NCBI GenBank assembly: GCA_033002965.1
Contig: JAURVB010014063.1
Coordinates: 1 to 64,000 of the forward strand
Direction of reading: 5' to 3'
Origin: Piper betle
Taxonomy: Eukaryota > Streptophyta > Magnoliopsida > Piperales > Piperaceae
DNA length: 64,000 nt
Position 1 is the stretch's first letter, and each line of letters starts with the position of its first letter. The notes beneath the pieces are model-generated. The model was not told the DNA's origin. It made no database searches and was given only the letters and a program-made list of their open reading frames with translations. This document shows positions 1 through 12,600 of the stretch, piece by piece. The position numbers and the translations under genes were made by a program.

Positions 1-1713
1 TCCTCATGGAATGGCCTGAGAGAGCTGACATGAAATACTGGGTGAAGTTGATACCTCTCCGGAAGCTTCAACTTGTAGGCCACGCTCCCGATCACCTTCT
101 CCACCTCAAAAGGACCGTCATACCGCTGCACTAATCCCCTGTGCACCTCGGTACGTCTGATCTTCTTCCAGATCTGTGGTGTGAGTCTCAGCATTACTTT
201 GTCCCCTACGCTGAATGATACCGGCCTTCTCCTCAAGTCGGCATATCTCTTCATTCTGCGTGTTGCTTTGGCTAGTGAATCCACCGCATCCTCATACAGC
301 TCCTGCCTGTCTCGGGCAAACCTGTATGCTGCTGGACACTTCGCTCCGCGCCCTTGCAAAGCTACCTCCAGTGGTGTAAGAGGCTGGTAGCCTGTAGCAA
401 CCTCGAAAGGACTCAGTCCCGTTGCTGAGGAACGATGCAGATTATAACAAAACTGCGCCGCATCAAGAAGATCCAACCAGTTCCCCTGGCTGGCTGTGAC
501 GAAATGCCTCAAATACTCCTCGAGTAGAGCATTCGTCCTCTCAGTCTGCCCGTCAGACTGAGGATGATTAGCTGTAGAGAAGTTCAGCTTACTCCCTAGT
601 AAACCAAACAAGCACGTCCAGAATCTCCCTGTGAACCTGGCGTCTCGATCACTCACTATGTCTGCCGGTACTCCAAAGTACTTGACCACGTTCCTAAAGA
701 ACAGTTCAGCAGTCTTCTCGGCTGAGCATTTCTGTGGAGCTGCTGTAACTACGGCATACTTTGAGAATCGATCTACAACCACCATCACCGACGACATCCC
801 CCTCACCTTGGGGAATCCGGACACAAAGTCCATCGAAACCGAACTCCACGGCCTCGTTGGTGTAGGTAGAGGCTGCAGCAAGCCTGCCTCTAGTCGTCTC
901 TCCACCTTGTCTTGCTGGCAAACTAAGCAAGACCTGACGAAAGCTTCGATATCAGCCTTCATTCCCGGCCAATAATACGCCCTGGTCATTAGAGCGTACA
1001 TCCTGTCTCTCCCAGGATGTCCTGCCCACTGGGTGTCGTGGGACTCCTCCATTAGCTTTCGCCGTAGTCTACCCGTAGGGATATAAAGCCGACCCCCACT
1101 GGCGTAAACCACTCCATCTTCAGTCCAATACTTCCGAATCAGCCCCTCACTGATCCTGTCGACCAGCTTCTTGTACTCTGGGTCGTCTCTTGCTAACTCC
1201 CGGACTTGCCCCATTATCTCAGTCTGAATTTCTGATATAGCTGCCACCACCTCCATGTTCTTTCGACTCAGGGCATCTGCCACCTGATTCGTCTTTCCCG
1301 GCTGGTGCAACCACTCGAAGTCGTACTCCGCCAGAAACTCTTGCCATCTCGCTTGTCTCGGGGATAGTTTCTTCTGGGTCTTGAAGAAAGTGTTAGCTAC
1401 GTTATCCGTGATCACCACGAACTTGGATCCCAGCAAATACACTCGCCACACTCGAAGGCAATGTACCACTGCAAGCATCTCCTTCTCATGCGCTGAGTAC
1501 CTCGTCTCAGCGTCCTTCAGCTTCCAACTCTCAAAAGCTATCGGATGCCCATCCTGCTGTAGTACTCCTCCGACTGCCTTGTCTGAAGCGTCTGTCACCA
1601 CCTCAAACGGTCGACTGAAGTCCGGCAACTTCAGTATCGGCTCAGAAGATATAGCTGCTTTCAACTCATCAAAAGCTGCTTGGCATGAACCCGTCCACGC
1701 CCATGACTGTCCC
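1..1713 (-). pseudogene. gypsy pol remnant: end of RT, RNase H and integrase
   Basis: The frame is open from about 1713 to the window edge. In order I read a WTGSCQAAFDELK-like end of the RT/connection region (about 1700-1650), RNase H with VTDASDKAVGG (about 1590) and the closing QVADALSRK (about 1275), the integrase zinc domain HHCC (about 1045-905, ending CLVCQQDK), a catalytic core with Asp at 828-830, Asp at 648-650 in VSDRDARF and Glu at 540-542 (35 residues between the last two, i.e. DD35E), and a C-terminal GPY/F module (about 200-20, RYDGPFEV then LHPVFHVSSLRPFHE). It would process and integrate retrotransposon cDNA. No stop is seen in this stretch, so the decay is deletional. It is called a pseudogene because its N-terminal part is gone and fused to gag. 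Confidence 0.9.
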
Positions 1714-2342
1714 TGTCTGTCTCAACCGTTGCAATCGAGACCTCGCCACCCATGTAGTGTTGGTTGGAGAGAATTGCTCCCGAAGCTCCTTTTTAGGAAC
1801 TCCCAAGTCTCAATCCGGTGTCGACCAGCTGCTTCATCCTCTTCGGCGCGACATCTGTACCATAACTTGGCATCACCGGTCATAAACATACTGGCCATCG
1901 AAACCTGGCTATCTTCGGGAATCTTCGCAGCAGTGAAGTATTCCTGCATGTCCCAGATGAAATTCTCCAGGTCCTTGGCTGACCTGGTCCCCTCGAACTT
2001 CTTTGGCTCGGGCACCTTGAGCCTTCCTGGAACGGCTTCTTCTGCCACACGATCAGCAATTCCCTGCTGAGGCCGCGCTACCCACACTTGTTTGAGCAAA
2101 GCCACATCTGCGTGCATTTCCTCAACCGCAGCCCGGAGATCTCCCATCTCCGCCGTCTCACCTCGCACCTGGCTGGACTCGGCCCAAGTGGTAAACCGAG
2201 TGTTCAAGTCCCACAACCCTTCTGCCAGAGACTGCAATTTGTCGAAGACGGTGTGTCCATCTCCGTCACTGGTAGGCCCTCCTACCAGCACTTCCAGCCG
2301 TGCGACCCTCTCTCTGAGAGCTTCAGTGGATCGAGTATCCAT
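1713..2342 (-). pseudogene. gypsy gag, frameshifted and truncated
   Basis: The ATG at 2342 starts MDTRSTEALRERVARLEVL, a coiled-coil-prone N-terminus. It is followed by the retrotransposon gag core with FEGTRSAKDLENFIWDMQ and SMASMFMTGDAKLWYR (about 2010-1860), typical of chromovirus capsid. At the A-run near 1788-1793 the frame slips by one base: the expected continuation (KELREQFSPTNTTWVARSR) is in the next frame. The gag homology then stops near 1713, where sequence from the end of RT begins. Capsid C-terminus and the CCHC knuckle are absent. The ATG was chosen because it lies about 100 bp beyond the primer site and begins the conserved N-terminus. Confidence 0.88.
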
Positions 2343-2432
2343 CTCACCGGTAAATGTGGAGAACCCTCCCCCGAAGGTTATAGTGCAACTTCTTCACAGG
2401 ATGCTTCGTCGACCAGTTTTCACCGAAACTAG

Positions 2433-2444
2433 GCTCTGATACCT
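2433..2444 (-). other. Primer binding site, initiator tRNA-Met type
   Basis: On the minus strand the bases next to the LTR end read GGTATCAGAGCC, the usual complement of the 3' end of plant initiator tRNA-Met. It sits directly inside the LTR end, which fixes the orientation of the element as minus. Confidence 0.88.
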
Positions 2445-3309
2445 CTGTCACGGGCCGCTCTCTATGGGACAAAATTTTTCGCCCCAACAGCAAACCGCGC
2501 GGCGTGTTTCGCTCCCGAAACACCAGCCTCCCTTCAAAGTACGCAACAGAAACCCCACTACACGTGTAGCGGGACGATCTCTATAAGAGACCCGAAGCCA
2601 CTCCCTGCGTTCCTGCAAATCACGATGCACGCCGAACACGAATACCAGCACCCAAATTGCCCAGTGCACGATATCGTTCGGTACCGATAGATAATTCTCA
2701 AAACATCCACAATAGCAAACCAAGCAAGTAGTATGTAGCGACTCTGATCGATCACCCAATGTCGATCCTGACACCAATCCCCTGATCGGTATCGCAGCAA
2801 GTTCCCGGAATCAAAGAACGCCGCTAGTACCCAAAATCAGACGCCAACACCACAATTACGGAACCCCGGTTCCAACCTTGAATTAAACACAAAAACAAGG
2901 ATACAGCAATCACCCCTATGATCGCTTACACCATGGACATGCAAACCCCACGGTGTTCAACTCTTCCCCTGAAGAGTAGCGAGAACTAGAGCACCCACAC
3001 TCACAATCGTCCTCACAAATCACAACCCCGAGCAGCCACCCACGACCTACTCGTTTACATGCAAAACCCTCAACCAAGTAATGCAAACTAGGTTATGAGA
3101 AGAACTACGTCGTACCTCCAATCACAGCACCACGACCAGCAACTCTATGCCGTCGAACTCGTGAAGAATCAACTCCCGGAATTGATCTGCAGCACTCCAC
3201 GACTTTGCTTGATGAGGTTTCTCTCTTCTCCACAAGAAAGACCACGACGCTCCACCAAGACCCCTCTCGGCAGTTCCTCCTTCTTCTTCTTCCTTCACGT
3301 CGGCTCCCT

Positions 3310-3320
3310 CCTTATAAAGG
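3310..3320 (-). promoter_or_regulatory. TATA box of the chromovirus LTR
   Basis: CCTTTATAAGG on the minus strand lies roughly in the middle of the LTR, where the U3/R boundary is expected, and could start genomic RNA near 3280. It is nearly palindromic. The position is supported only by layout. Confidence 0.5.
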
Positions 3321-3812
3321 AGTCTCCACGTTGTTACAATCAGTCCAAGATAAGCTGTAATCTGAGCATAATCTTTTCCCAACAGATTATCTCCAAGATC
3401 TTCCACGAACCTGGACTTCCTTGACGTCTCAATTCAATCCAGCCCTGGGCGTGCTTATCTCCAATTCAGTTGCAATCTTATCTCCAAGATTCCGATCAAG
3501 ATCATCCCCATCTCTATCGGCAAACAAAGTCCAGCGCTGGTAGTTAGTTACAACCACCACACGTCCAACCCCCTGGCTCGACCCAAGTCTTCGGCTCGAC
3601 CAAAACCAGCAAACCTCGTGCACGTCCCAGACGCACCACCGATAACCCCTGCTACCGATAAACCTCTAGTACCGATCAACTCCATCCATCGATCATGCTG
3701 GTGCAGCCAGACCCATCGCTACCGATCACGACTCGATCACGCTCGTGCATGCTCGCTACTTGAGTCGCACCGCAACCTCGCCATGTCTCGGTCATGGCTC
3801 GATCATAAACCC

Positions 3813-3957
3813 CGCTAGCGCCCAATGCTCGCGCACGCTGCACCGATGTCTCGGCAGCGCTCGATCATGCTCGTTCACGCCAACTCCTCGCTAGCGCACA
3901 ATGCTCGAGCACGCTGCACCGATGTCTCGGCAGCGCTCGATCATGCTCGTTCACGCC
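3813..3957. repeat. 76-bp tandem duplication inside the LTR U3
   Basis: Two nearly identical units start at 3813 and 3889 (GCTAGCGC, then CAATGCTC, ending TTCACGCC). Shorter related words (CTCGATCATGCTC, CACCGATGTCTCGG) continue on both sides, making this a repetitive U3 segment. U3 tandem repeats often act as enhancers in LTR elements; that role is inference here. Confidence 0.8.
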
Positions 3958-4293
3958 CCAGCATCGAACCAGCGCACTCCCGGCACTCCTGTGATCCGCA
4001 CGTAGCGATCAACCTCGAGTCCTCGTGCTCGGTTCTCGGCACCAATGCTCGATCATGATCCGACGCCCAAGTGCTCGGTCACCAGCACTTGTCTCGATCA
4101 TCTTGAGGTTTATTTGGTCTCCGACCTGACTCATGCTCGGCACTTCGTTACCTGCAACTATAACACCGTGTTAGCCTCAACCAGTTGTTTCACCACTCGA
4201 ATAGCCCCGTGCTACTCGTGTCGGACCCGGCATGCATGGGAACAACTGCCCAATCCCGCGCACCCGGCACGTCCTCGGACTAAGGCTGTAACA

Positions 4294-4554
4294 CTAGGTA
4301 TGGTGAATCGATAATAATTGGACTTCCTTTTTATTCTCTCGCGTTATAAATGTGGTTATGGGAAACGGTCCGAGACTGTGGGATTTTGAGTTAGTTTATT
4401 TTTACGTATTGTCACATGCTATTAGAACATGATTTATTTTTATGATTTTCTAGTCTTATTTGTTGTGATATGAATCATGTTCTAGAATGTTCATGTTCTA
4501 TAAATTATACAATCACGAGTCGGTCCGTCCCTTCGAGCCGAATTGGAGTGTTAC
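4294..4554 (+). repeat. 3' end of an older plus-strand LTR
   Basis: The sequence ends CGAATTGGAGTGTTACA, which resembles the ends of the solo LTR family elsewhere (GGATTTGGGGTGTTACA at 25080, 29935 and 50582). The rest would lie left of the inserted chromovirus, outside the window. Confidence 0.55.
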
Positions 4555-4639
4555 ATCGGGGCTCTCGAGAATTGTCACTTGGTCTTTTGATCGTGTTCTT
4601 TGCCTTCGCTTGGCACTCTTGGTCCCCATGACTGAGGTT

Positions 4640-5640
4640 GGCGATTGTATTAGTTGAAGCTACTTCATTCTTCATTGAAGCAAATTGTCTTTTAAGTTCT
4701 TCATATATCAACACTCTTTTAAAGAGTTATTCATATGTATTGCAATGTGCCCCGCTTAAGAACCATATGGCTGATCCTACATTCATAGAACATATCTTCA
4801 CAAGCTCTTTTATGTTAGGAGTCACCTTCATCTGAGATGATAGACTTCTAAATCTCTTCACATATGTAGCAAACTACCTAGTCAACTCCTTCCAACAATG
4901 CCTTAGGTTCCATTGATTGAAAGTGTGTAATAAATTGCTCAACAAGCTCCTCCCATGAATTGAGCGAACCAAGCTAGCAGTTGTTAATCCATCTTAATAC
5001 ATTGCCTTTGAAGGGTGCTTGGAATTGTTCCAAGTTTAGCTTTTCATTTACCGTGATTGTTCCAAACTCAATCTCAAAGATTGTAATGTGAACCCTAGGG
5101 TTGTCTTCTCAATTGAACTGTGGGAAGGTTGGACTCTTGTATTTATCAAGAAAACTTCCGTTTAGACTTCAATGGATAAGGGATAGAGGCGCTTTATTGC
5201 TTCACTTGATTCTTTATCTTTCTTTTCAATCAAAGCAATGATAACTGTAGCTTGTGCATCCATTTCAACCTTAAATTCTTCATAGTAATAGTTTGACATT
5301 GACCCCCTACTGGAATGGTTTGTAGGTGGACTTGTGGTTGGGGAAGTGCATGATTTGCTTGTAAAACTACAGCGGGAACTGATGGTTGAATTATTGGCAT
5401 TATTGGTAGTGCCTTCGAGATGGGCACTATGGTGGCAATTGGCAAGGGAAAGACCATAGAAGTTGGGGGTTGGGACATGCAAGGTCATTCCTGGCAGTTG
5501 GGTGGTTGCAGAAGCCATGTTGAGTGTGGGAGCAAACAAGGTACACTCTAACTTGACTATGGTATTTGCTTGTATGGCATCCAACTTAGCTTGGGTGGCA
5601 ATGTTGTAGTTGCTGATACTTGGTGGATGGATTCGGTTCC
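4640..5640 (-). pseudogene. Degenerate Ty3/gypsy gag relic
   Basis: Minus-strand translation with stops and shifts gives FLDKYKSPTFPQF, DPRVHITIFE, NEKLNLEQFQ, GNVLRWINNC and SWEELVEQFITHFQS (about 5160-4900). This is the order and spacing of the retrotransposon gag family in Tat/Athila-like elements. An open stretch at 5162-5584 is a low-complexity N-terminal part. Several in-frame stops make it non-functional. It is clearly different from the chromovirus gag at 1713-2342. Confidence 0.65.
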
Positions 5641-6289
5641 TAAAATTGAAGAAAAATTATTAATTTTGGTGTGATCCCTTAATGTGGCAGTTGTTCATGT
5701 TGCAGGTGTGAGGTTGACATAGTTGGATTTACAGAGGCTGAAGACATCTGGCTGGCCTCTTGGATTGGTCCATTATTGGACATTGTATGGGATGGTCATT
5801 TCCTCATCTCAATCAGCTCCAAGTTGCAGTACTAGCTTGTTGCATTGGGTGAGCACCATGGTATCATATCCTTCATTCGTTGCATACGCTCTTTACTTTG
5901 ATCAAATCTTTTTTCAATAGATTACTTAGTACTTGTCCTCCACTTAGGTGATTTGTTGGAGTCAAAAGCACATGTCCAGCTTCTAACGGTTGGTTCATCT
6001 CTTCATTACTTCTCATACTTGAGTCTTCTTGTCTCTGCATGCATCTACTCAAACCTTAATTTACTTCATTGAGCATAGCTTCAAACTATTGTATTCTTCC
6101 ATGCACAATTCCCTTAATGTACTGGCTTGCTTCCATGTTTGCTTTGAATTGATTTTGTTCTTCTTAGAATTGAGCTTGTGTGGATGGATCATCGTCATTA
6201 CCACTCCTTTGCTGCGTTGCAATCCTCATCTCCACCGCCATTTCTTCTTGCTCGAATAAATCTTCAAACGACATTCCTTCCTTCTAGCT
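5641..6289 (-). other. Leader between relic gag and primer site; no gene seen
   Basis: Non-coding and moderately AT-rich, lying between the gag relic and the candidate primer site, as a 5' leader would. Short open frames here show no recognisable domain. Confidence 0.4.
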
Positions 6290-6307
6290 GGTCCCAATGG
6301 CGTCACC
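6290..6307 (-). other. Candidate primer binding site of the second gypsy element
   Basis: On the minus strand this reads GGTGACGCCATTGGGACC, resembling the GGCGCC-type primer sites of Tat/Athila elements. The next bases outward end CCCAGACA, a possible LTR terminus, so the LTR would start at 6312 and run right. Confidence 0.4.
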
Positions 6308-6311
6308 AATA

Positions 6312-7750
6312 TGTCTGGGGGTCAAAATTTCTCTTCAACACTTCATCTTGAGTGGATTTAAATGTTCGGTGGGACCATAGGTGTGCTTGCCATGCAAAGA
6401 AATCATGCGAGTTAAAAAAAAATTAAGTGCCGCGAGGGAGTAAAGACGTACAAAATTTTTACATAGTTCCTTAGGGTTCAACTAAGTTAGTCCAATGTGG
6501 TTTAATAACCACAAATTCACTATTTACTTGAATATTTACAAGTAACACAAATAATAGTGAAGTTAGCCCCCTTCAATTTGATTTGTCTTTGATAACTTTA
6601 ACTCTAATACCCTTGTTCACCTCTTTCTGATCTTCAAATCTTTAAAATGACCACACCACTGCATCTGGAGTGTCTAAAAATAGTGAGGTAGCAAAATTTG
6701 TCTCAATCCGAAGTTGGTAAAGCCTTCAAATTGGACTTTTTGGGTGCACCAATCTGCAAGTGTGTGCAGTGTGCTAGCTCAAATCTGGGTTGCAGGTATG
6801 ACGTTGGATGTGGTCGCAGACTCAGATCAATTACAGGATGATCACGGCATGAACAGGTGAGTGGCACAATTTCCAGGATCTAGGACTTTGGTGATGCCAT
6901 TTCTGATCACGGTAGTGGATGGTAAGCACCCAAATCAGTACATTTTTTACTGGGGAGTGATTTGACGGTCGGTGGCAGTGCCGGATGATGGCAGTGGCAC
7001 TTGGAAGTTCTAGCGAAACTAGTTTTTAGGCAGCCATTATTGCTGTTTTCTGGTGACAGTGAAGTTTAAATGTAGCATGGCATGACTTGGGATTGTAGCC
7101 AGTGACACGGGCGACTGGGTGGCTTGGGCTTGGTGGATAGAGGCCGAAAATTTGATCTCTTGCTGCTATTTTAGAACTCCATTGGATGTCTTCTTGAGGG
7201 TTTTCCGGCTAGGGTGGTCATCGTTGGCGGTGGTTCTCAACTTGATGGTGTCGGGGTACTCCAAGCTACATGCCGACAGTCTTGGGAGTTGCCATTGATG
7301 GATCCCCGGCAAGGGGGCTCCTCCCCTTCTCTTTTCTCCATGCTGGCCTGCTTCTTATTCTTCATTATCTTCTCTTCCATTCTAGCAGCATGAGCTCCTT
7401 TGTCTTGCACAATAAGCAGCACATTCTTGCCCCCTTGCAATAATGAGCCCCCTCCTTCAAGCTCTCATCAAAAGTATTTATAGAACTTAGCAAGCCCAAG
7501 TTAGCTCCATGATTTGGGGCTTGATACCCTCACCCACATGCTCTTATCTCCATTTTCTTTTTATCTTCTTCCCATTTTTAGAACAAGTTTTGATAGTCTT
7601 TTTAGCATGGTAGGCATGAGAGAAGTGGGTTTGACCATTACGTCCATGATGCCTCGACTCATCACGTGTTTGGCTGGTGTGATTTTTGGCTCTACCATGT
7701 TTGATTCACTTTGGTGTTGTATATAGTTTGGCGCAAACAATTATTTAACT
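6312..7750 (-). repeat. Putative LTR or U5 region of the second gypsy element
   Basis: Its left edge is TGTCTGGGGG, consistent with an inverted LTR end, and no coding is visible. The right edge is not resolved: no convincing TG...CA partner or duplication was found, so 7750 is approximate. Confidence 0.3.
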
Positions 7751-9692
7751 AGTAGCCCAATTGTAGAGTCCATACCATTGTCTCCTCCAAAAGCTCACTC
7801 GTAACTACTTGTTACCTGTAAAGGCAATTTCACATTAATGATAAAACCGCTAAGTACAAATAAATATAATGAACAAATAGCAAGCATCGCAAATATGGGT
7901 TTATGTCAAAATTTGGCTCCAATAGACCAGCCGATCTACTAGAGAGAATTTACCATCTATGATCATAAATTTTGCCATTTCCCTCACTAGAAGACAGTAC
8001 ACCTATTCCCCACCCAGGCTCTTGTCTCCAAGTGTGCAATGGGTTAGGTTAGTTTACAATTCTCTCAACCTATTTTTGTTGTGGGATAAGCCTTATACCC
8101 CTAGACATATCTTAATCAGGTAAGTAATGCCCCTGACATATACTCTCACATAAATGCTAGAAACTCTACCTCTCACCCAACTAATCAACGGCCTAATGTG
8201 CTAATTAAATATCATATGAGCTATAAGTACCTCAAATGCCTCTCCTATTATTTCTTGAACTAGTTTGTGAGCAATCTCCTAAAATCCCTAATTATATATT
8301 AATATGGATAATAGATGAATTACATGCAGTAAAATTACATTAATGCATGCATAATTAATTATCAACAACATACACATACTCATCTTCTAGCATATGTACT
8401 CAACCAGGGAAATGTCACATATAGACTCATTAACAACATCAAATAATCATAATTAAAGAATTAAATATGATTAACTACTTAATTAACATACATTTTAAAA
8501 AGCCCCACGTCGATCACAAAATGTCGAACGTTCGAGCACATTATTTCAGGGCGCTCAAGTGCTCTAGAATTTTTTCGGTAAATTTGTTAATCAAAAGCCT
8601 AGCACTCAAGCACCCAATTTGCGGGCGGTTAGGCACTCTACTTGTTTTTCACTTCCAATTTTTTCACGAATTTTAAATCTTTTCATACATTTATTAATCA
8701 AGTTTGATTCTTTTTCATACCAACAAGTTTATATGATGATTCTCGACATCTGAGATCGATTTTTACAAATTAACCATGTTTAATAAATCTACCATTAGAG
8801 TATAAATTTTAAATAATTTACAGGTAACAATGTATAAATCGTGCATCAAAGTTGATCTAACTCGAATACATCATATAATTATAATATTAAATCATCACAA
8901 AAGCATATAAAACTTCATAAAACATGTTACTATAATAAATATATAGTCATTCATCATGAATTAAATAAACTAATTAAGATAATTATATCAAACATGTATA
9001 CAACAAAAATTACTTGTAAAAATTCAATCTTTATATGATCAAACACACATCTAGTGAATCCAACGCTTATTAATTCATTGTACAACACATCCTCCCCAAA
9101 ATAAAACAAAATCCATGATTTCCCTTCCCAAGGAACCATCCAAATTCAATAGAATGTTCATATAATCATAATACATGCATGACCTAAATATGAATTTTAT
9201 AAAACATGATGATTTGATGGAGAAAATCGAAAAAAAAGACTAAACATACCAAAACCTAGTTGTCTCCCCTCCTCCACCAATGTTGAAAAAAATTTTAGAG
9301 AGGGAGGGATTGACCTCTCTTAGGCTTATATAATAATTGACATAATTAAGTCGGGTATTATGCGTATTCTACTCTAATTAAATTTAAATACAATTGTATT
9401 TATCTAAAAGGGTTAACTACATCTTTATACCAATAATTAAGAGTTCTAAATCTATGAAACACTATTCTCAACTTTATTATTCGCTGTAATTTCGTCACAT
9501 CAAAATTCTTCCATTTTATGGACTTGTAAAGAGATAATCCTACCCCTCCACGTCATTATCTAATAACTTAGTCATTTGGTCAACTTAAAATTGTCATATC
9601 TCACTCTCTAGAACTCTATTTTACATTATTATTTTTGATATGTTTCCTTATGATATTTAGTTTCTCATCCTAAAATTTTAGAATGTCTAACA
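7751..9692. other. AT-rich intergenic or repeat debris, unassigned
   Basis: Low GC with poly-A/T runs and no open frame of recognisable function. The words GCTCAAGTGCTC and GCACTCAAGCACCC recur near 8550-8640. Probably worn LTR sequence, but I cannot assign it. Confidence 0.4.
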
Positions 9693-9697
9693 TATAT

Positions 9698-12600
9698 TGT
9701 AACACTCCAATTCGGTCAATAGAGTGAACTGAATTGAACTAATAAATTTTGGGATACTAATTCATAACCTATTAAAATGGAGAACCGACAAAAAAAGATC
9801 AAACCACTCCAAGCGTCAAAAGATGGAACCCAAGGAAATCTAATGTTCAGACAACACTAAAATGCATGTAAGACACTAGAGCTTGACTCATGTAAATAGG
9901 GCATCTTAGATAAGTTGAGTTTACAAAGGAGACTAAGTTTCTGGAGAAAATCTTGCAGAGTCTCCCTAGTAAATAGGAAGATGGGAAAATTATACAACCT
10001 ATATAATTATTATTCAATTGTAAAACAATCTCATAACATTTCATAATATCATCATACATTCATGTAAACATTTCCAAGGTGTGGCGCCACATTTCTAGAT
10101 CATTCATAATACATTTAACACAAATTTCACATTCATCGGGTTGTTGACTTGTTTGGTACTCACATAGCCTTTTTCCTACATTAATAAATCATAGAAGCTC
10201 CTCTAACCCATGTTCATTCGTCGCACCATGTACCTGCACAAGTAACATAGTTTTGTGTACCTGAATTATTTAACCATTAGTTCTAGGACTTTTGAGCTTA
10301 GAGAAACCTACACAAAATAAGTTAGACCTACGCACCTTTGAGCTTCGATTTGCAAAATAAAGGATATGTAGTTAGGTGAGACAAAGCTAGCAAACTGTCA
10401 TGGTATCATATCTTATAACAAGGAATAAGCTAGCATGGGTCACAACACAAGTCACAAGGTCACACAGCCATAACATCATCACATGATCCAAAGCCTCAAG
10501 ACATCAATACAAACATGCCATATACAATAGAAATAATAGAAGTCCACAAGGGACACAAACCCCGCCAAAACCTGACAACATCAAAAGCTAGCTCAACATC
10601 TACCAAAGTCATCATGATCTGCCTAGCGACACCGACCAATCACAAGTGTGCTCATCTATATAATTTAAGAAAATGCATCAGCAATGAGTCTCAATGAATC
10701 CCAAATCACTAATATGAAAAATCATAATATTGCAAATGGAAAAAATAGTCATCCACAAGAAACTAAAATGAAACTGCAACTTCTCCACAGCACACTAATG
10801 ATAAGGAAGTGGCAAATAGGGACTCATCATAATCATAATCATTGATAACCATACACATGGATTAGATAATAACTCAAGGTAACATACATGTAATATGGCC
10901 AATAGGGCCTACCTGATAATTATTGTAGCACTGCATGGTCCGAATATACTCAACGGAGGCGTACATGCCAAAATAAACATTGCTAGTAGGTAGTAAGCTT
11001 ATATCATACATATAAGACCGTTTTCGAGCTCCATATGTGGCTATCGACTGGGCCCCTCAGTGATATCACGCATCCTATCCATCTGGCATACAAGTGAAAA
11101 TCGAAAAACGTAATACATATATAAGGTCTGAGCATGAATATTTTAAATAACGCTAAAGTGTGACTTTGAACTGGATCTTTTAACTTCCGAAATCTCATCA
11201 AGGGATCTCATCCTTGAGGTTTTATTAATCTAGAAGATTGATTAAAGGACCTATAGTTAGTGGGATCCAATAAATTGCTCCTAACGGCATTCTAGGATGT
11301 AAATCAAATCATGCTAGCCAAGCATAAGATCATGTAGAAGAGAGTCCTAACGGACCTGAGAAGGGCTCCTCGTCCTACCATGACAAGCCCAACTCCAAGC
11401 AACCTAGCAATGCAGATAGCTATACAATCTTGTATGATAAATATGTGCAATGCATGAATAAACCAAGATGCAGCAATAATGCAAGACATGTAACAGGAAG
11501 TTAAATAAATACACAACTAATCTGATCTAATAACTGCATTCATACATCAATTCTAATATAGCAAAATAAGTTTAACAACTTAATAAACCATGTGGTGAAA
11601 TAATATGTGGTATCGGTATATTAGGAATATCTACTAAGCTTAAACCCACACAATTGAGATAATGAAAGATAACAGTGTGTTCGGTGATCTAGACACGTGA
11701 GCTTGAGATATCCTAGCATACTACCCAGTAGCACAATAACTAATTTATTGTTAAAATAATCTGATCTGATTGGTAAATTAGTTTGTAACCCAATGGTTAA
11801 ATTGTCGAAGGAAATTGAGATGTAGAACTTGACAGATGTCGAATAGAATGAATTCGGTTGTCTCTGACAGAGTAAATTTAGATGTCTTCATCACTCAATC
11901 CAAATGTGTGAATAATGATTTTTATTAATTAAATGTTTTATTATTTGTTAAATTGATTAATTTCATTGTGAAATTAATTAAGATCATATTATTTTTAAAA
12001 TTAAAGGCACATGAAATTTATCATTTGGTTACTTATTTAAGAAATTAATATTTGGCATGCAATTCGAGGTGAATTAAATGCAACCCAACTTGATAAAGTT
12101 CAAAATTTTTTATTGTTACAACTTTGACTAGATAATTTAGGTTGCGTTTTGCCGCACACAAAACACAACTCAAATATTAATAAAAGTGCAAACTTTATTT
12201 AAAATTCAAATTTTTATATTGATCTAATATGCAAAATATATTAAATAATATACCCAAATGACTAAAATGATATGGTCTGCATGATTCTAACAAGATCTAC
12301 ATGAAATAATACAAATCATGTAAAATAACCAAAGAGAAGGGGAAATAAGCTTGCTTGGAGGAAGAGGAAGAGAAGGGGGAATAATGGGGAGGAAAATGAG
12401 AGGAAAGGGGAGAGGGGAAAATGAGGGGAAGAGAGGACAGGTAGGGGAGAAGAGGGTTGGGAGGCAACCAAAGGTGGAGGAGAAGAGAAGAGAGGGAGGG
12501 GGAAAAGGGGGAGACTAGGGTTATATAAAAAAGCCTATCAACGTCAACGGGGCCATGGAGGCACCCTCCTGCTTTGTGCAAGGGGCACATGCATTACATG

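Larger units (their letters stand above)
1..4293 (-). mobile_element. Internally deleted Ty3/gypsy chromovirus, truncated by window edge
   Basis: Read on the minus strand this is LTR (4293-2446), primer binding site (2444-2433), gag (2342 to about 1713), then RNase H and integrase (about 1713 to 1). The order RNase H before integrase defines Ty3/gypsy, and the GPY/F module near the window start points to a chromovirus of the Tekay/Del kind (family knowledge). Zinc knuckle, protease and most of reverse transcriptase are missing, so the copy cannot be autonomous. The other LTR, and any chromodomain, would lie left of base 1. The right edge abuts the 3' end of a different LTR, so this element probably inserted into it. 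Confidence 0.9.
2446..4293 (-). repeat. 5' LTR of the chromovirus (1,848 bp)
   Basis: On the minus strand it begins TGTTACAGCC (right edge 4293) and ends CCCGTGACA (left edge 2446), giving TG...CA termini beside the primer site. The bases outside the right edge are CTAGG (4294-4298); the matching duplication would lie off the left of the window. Small open frames inside (for example 2448-2777) are not genes. Confidence 0.82.

Noticed and set aside
2448..2800. Minus-strand frames at 2448-2800 as a small gene
   Set aside because: They lie entirely in the chromovirus LTR between its edge and TATA box and have no recognisable domain.
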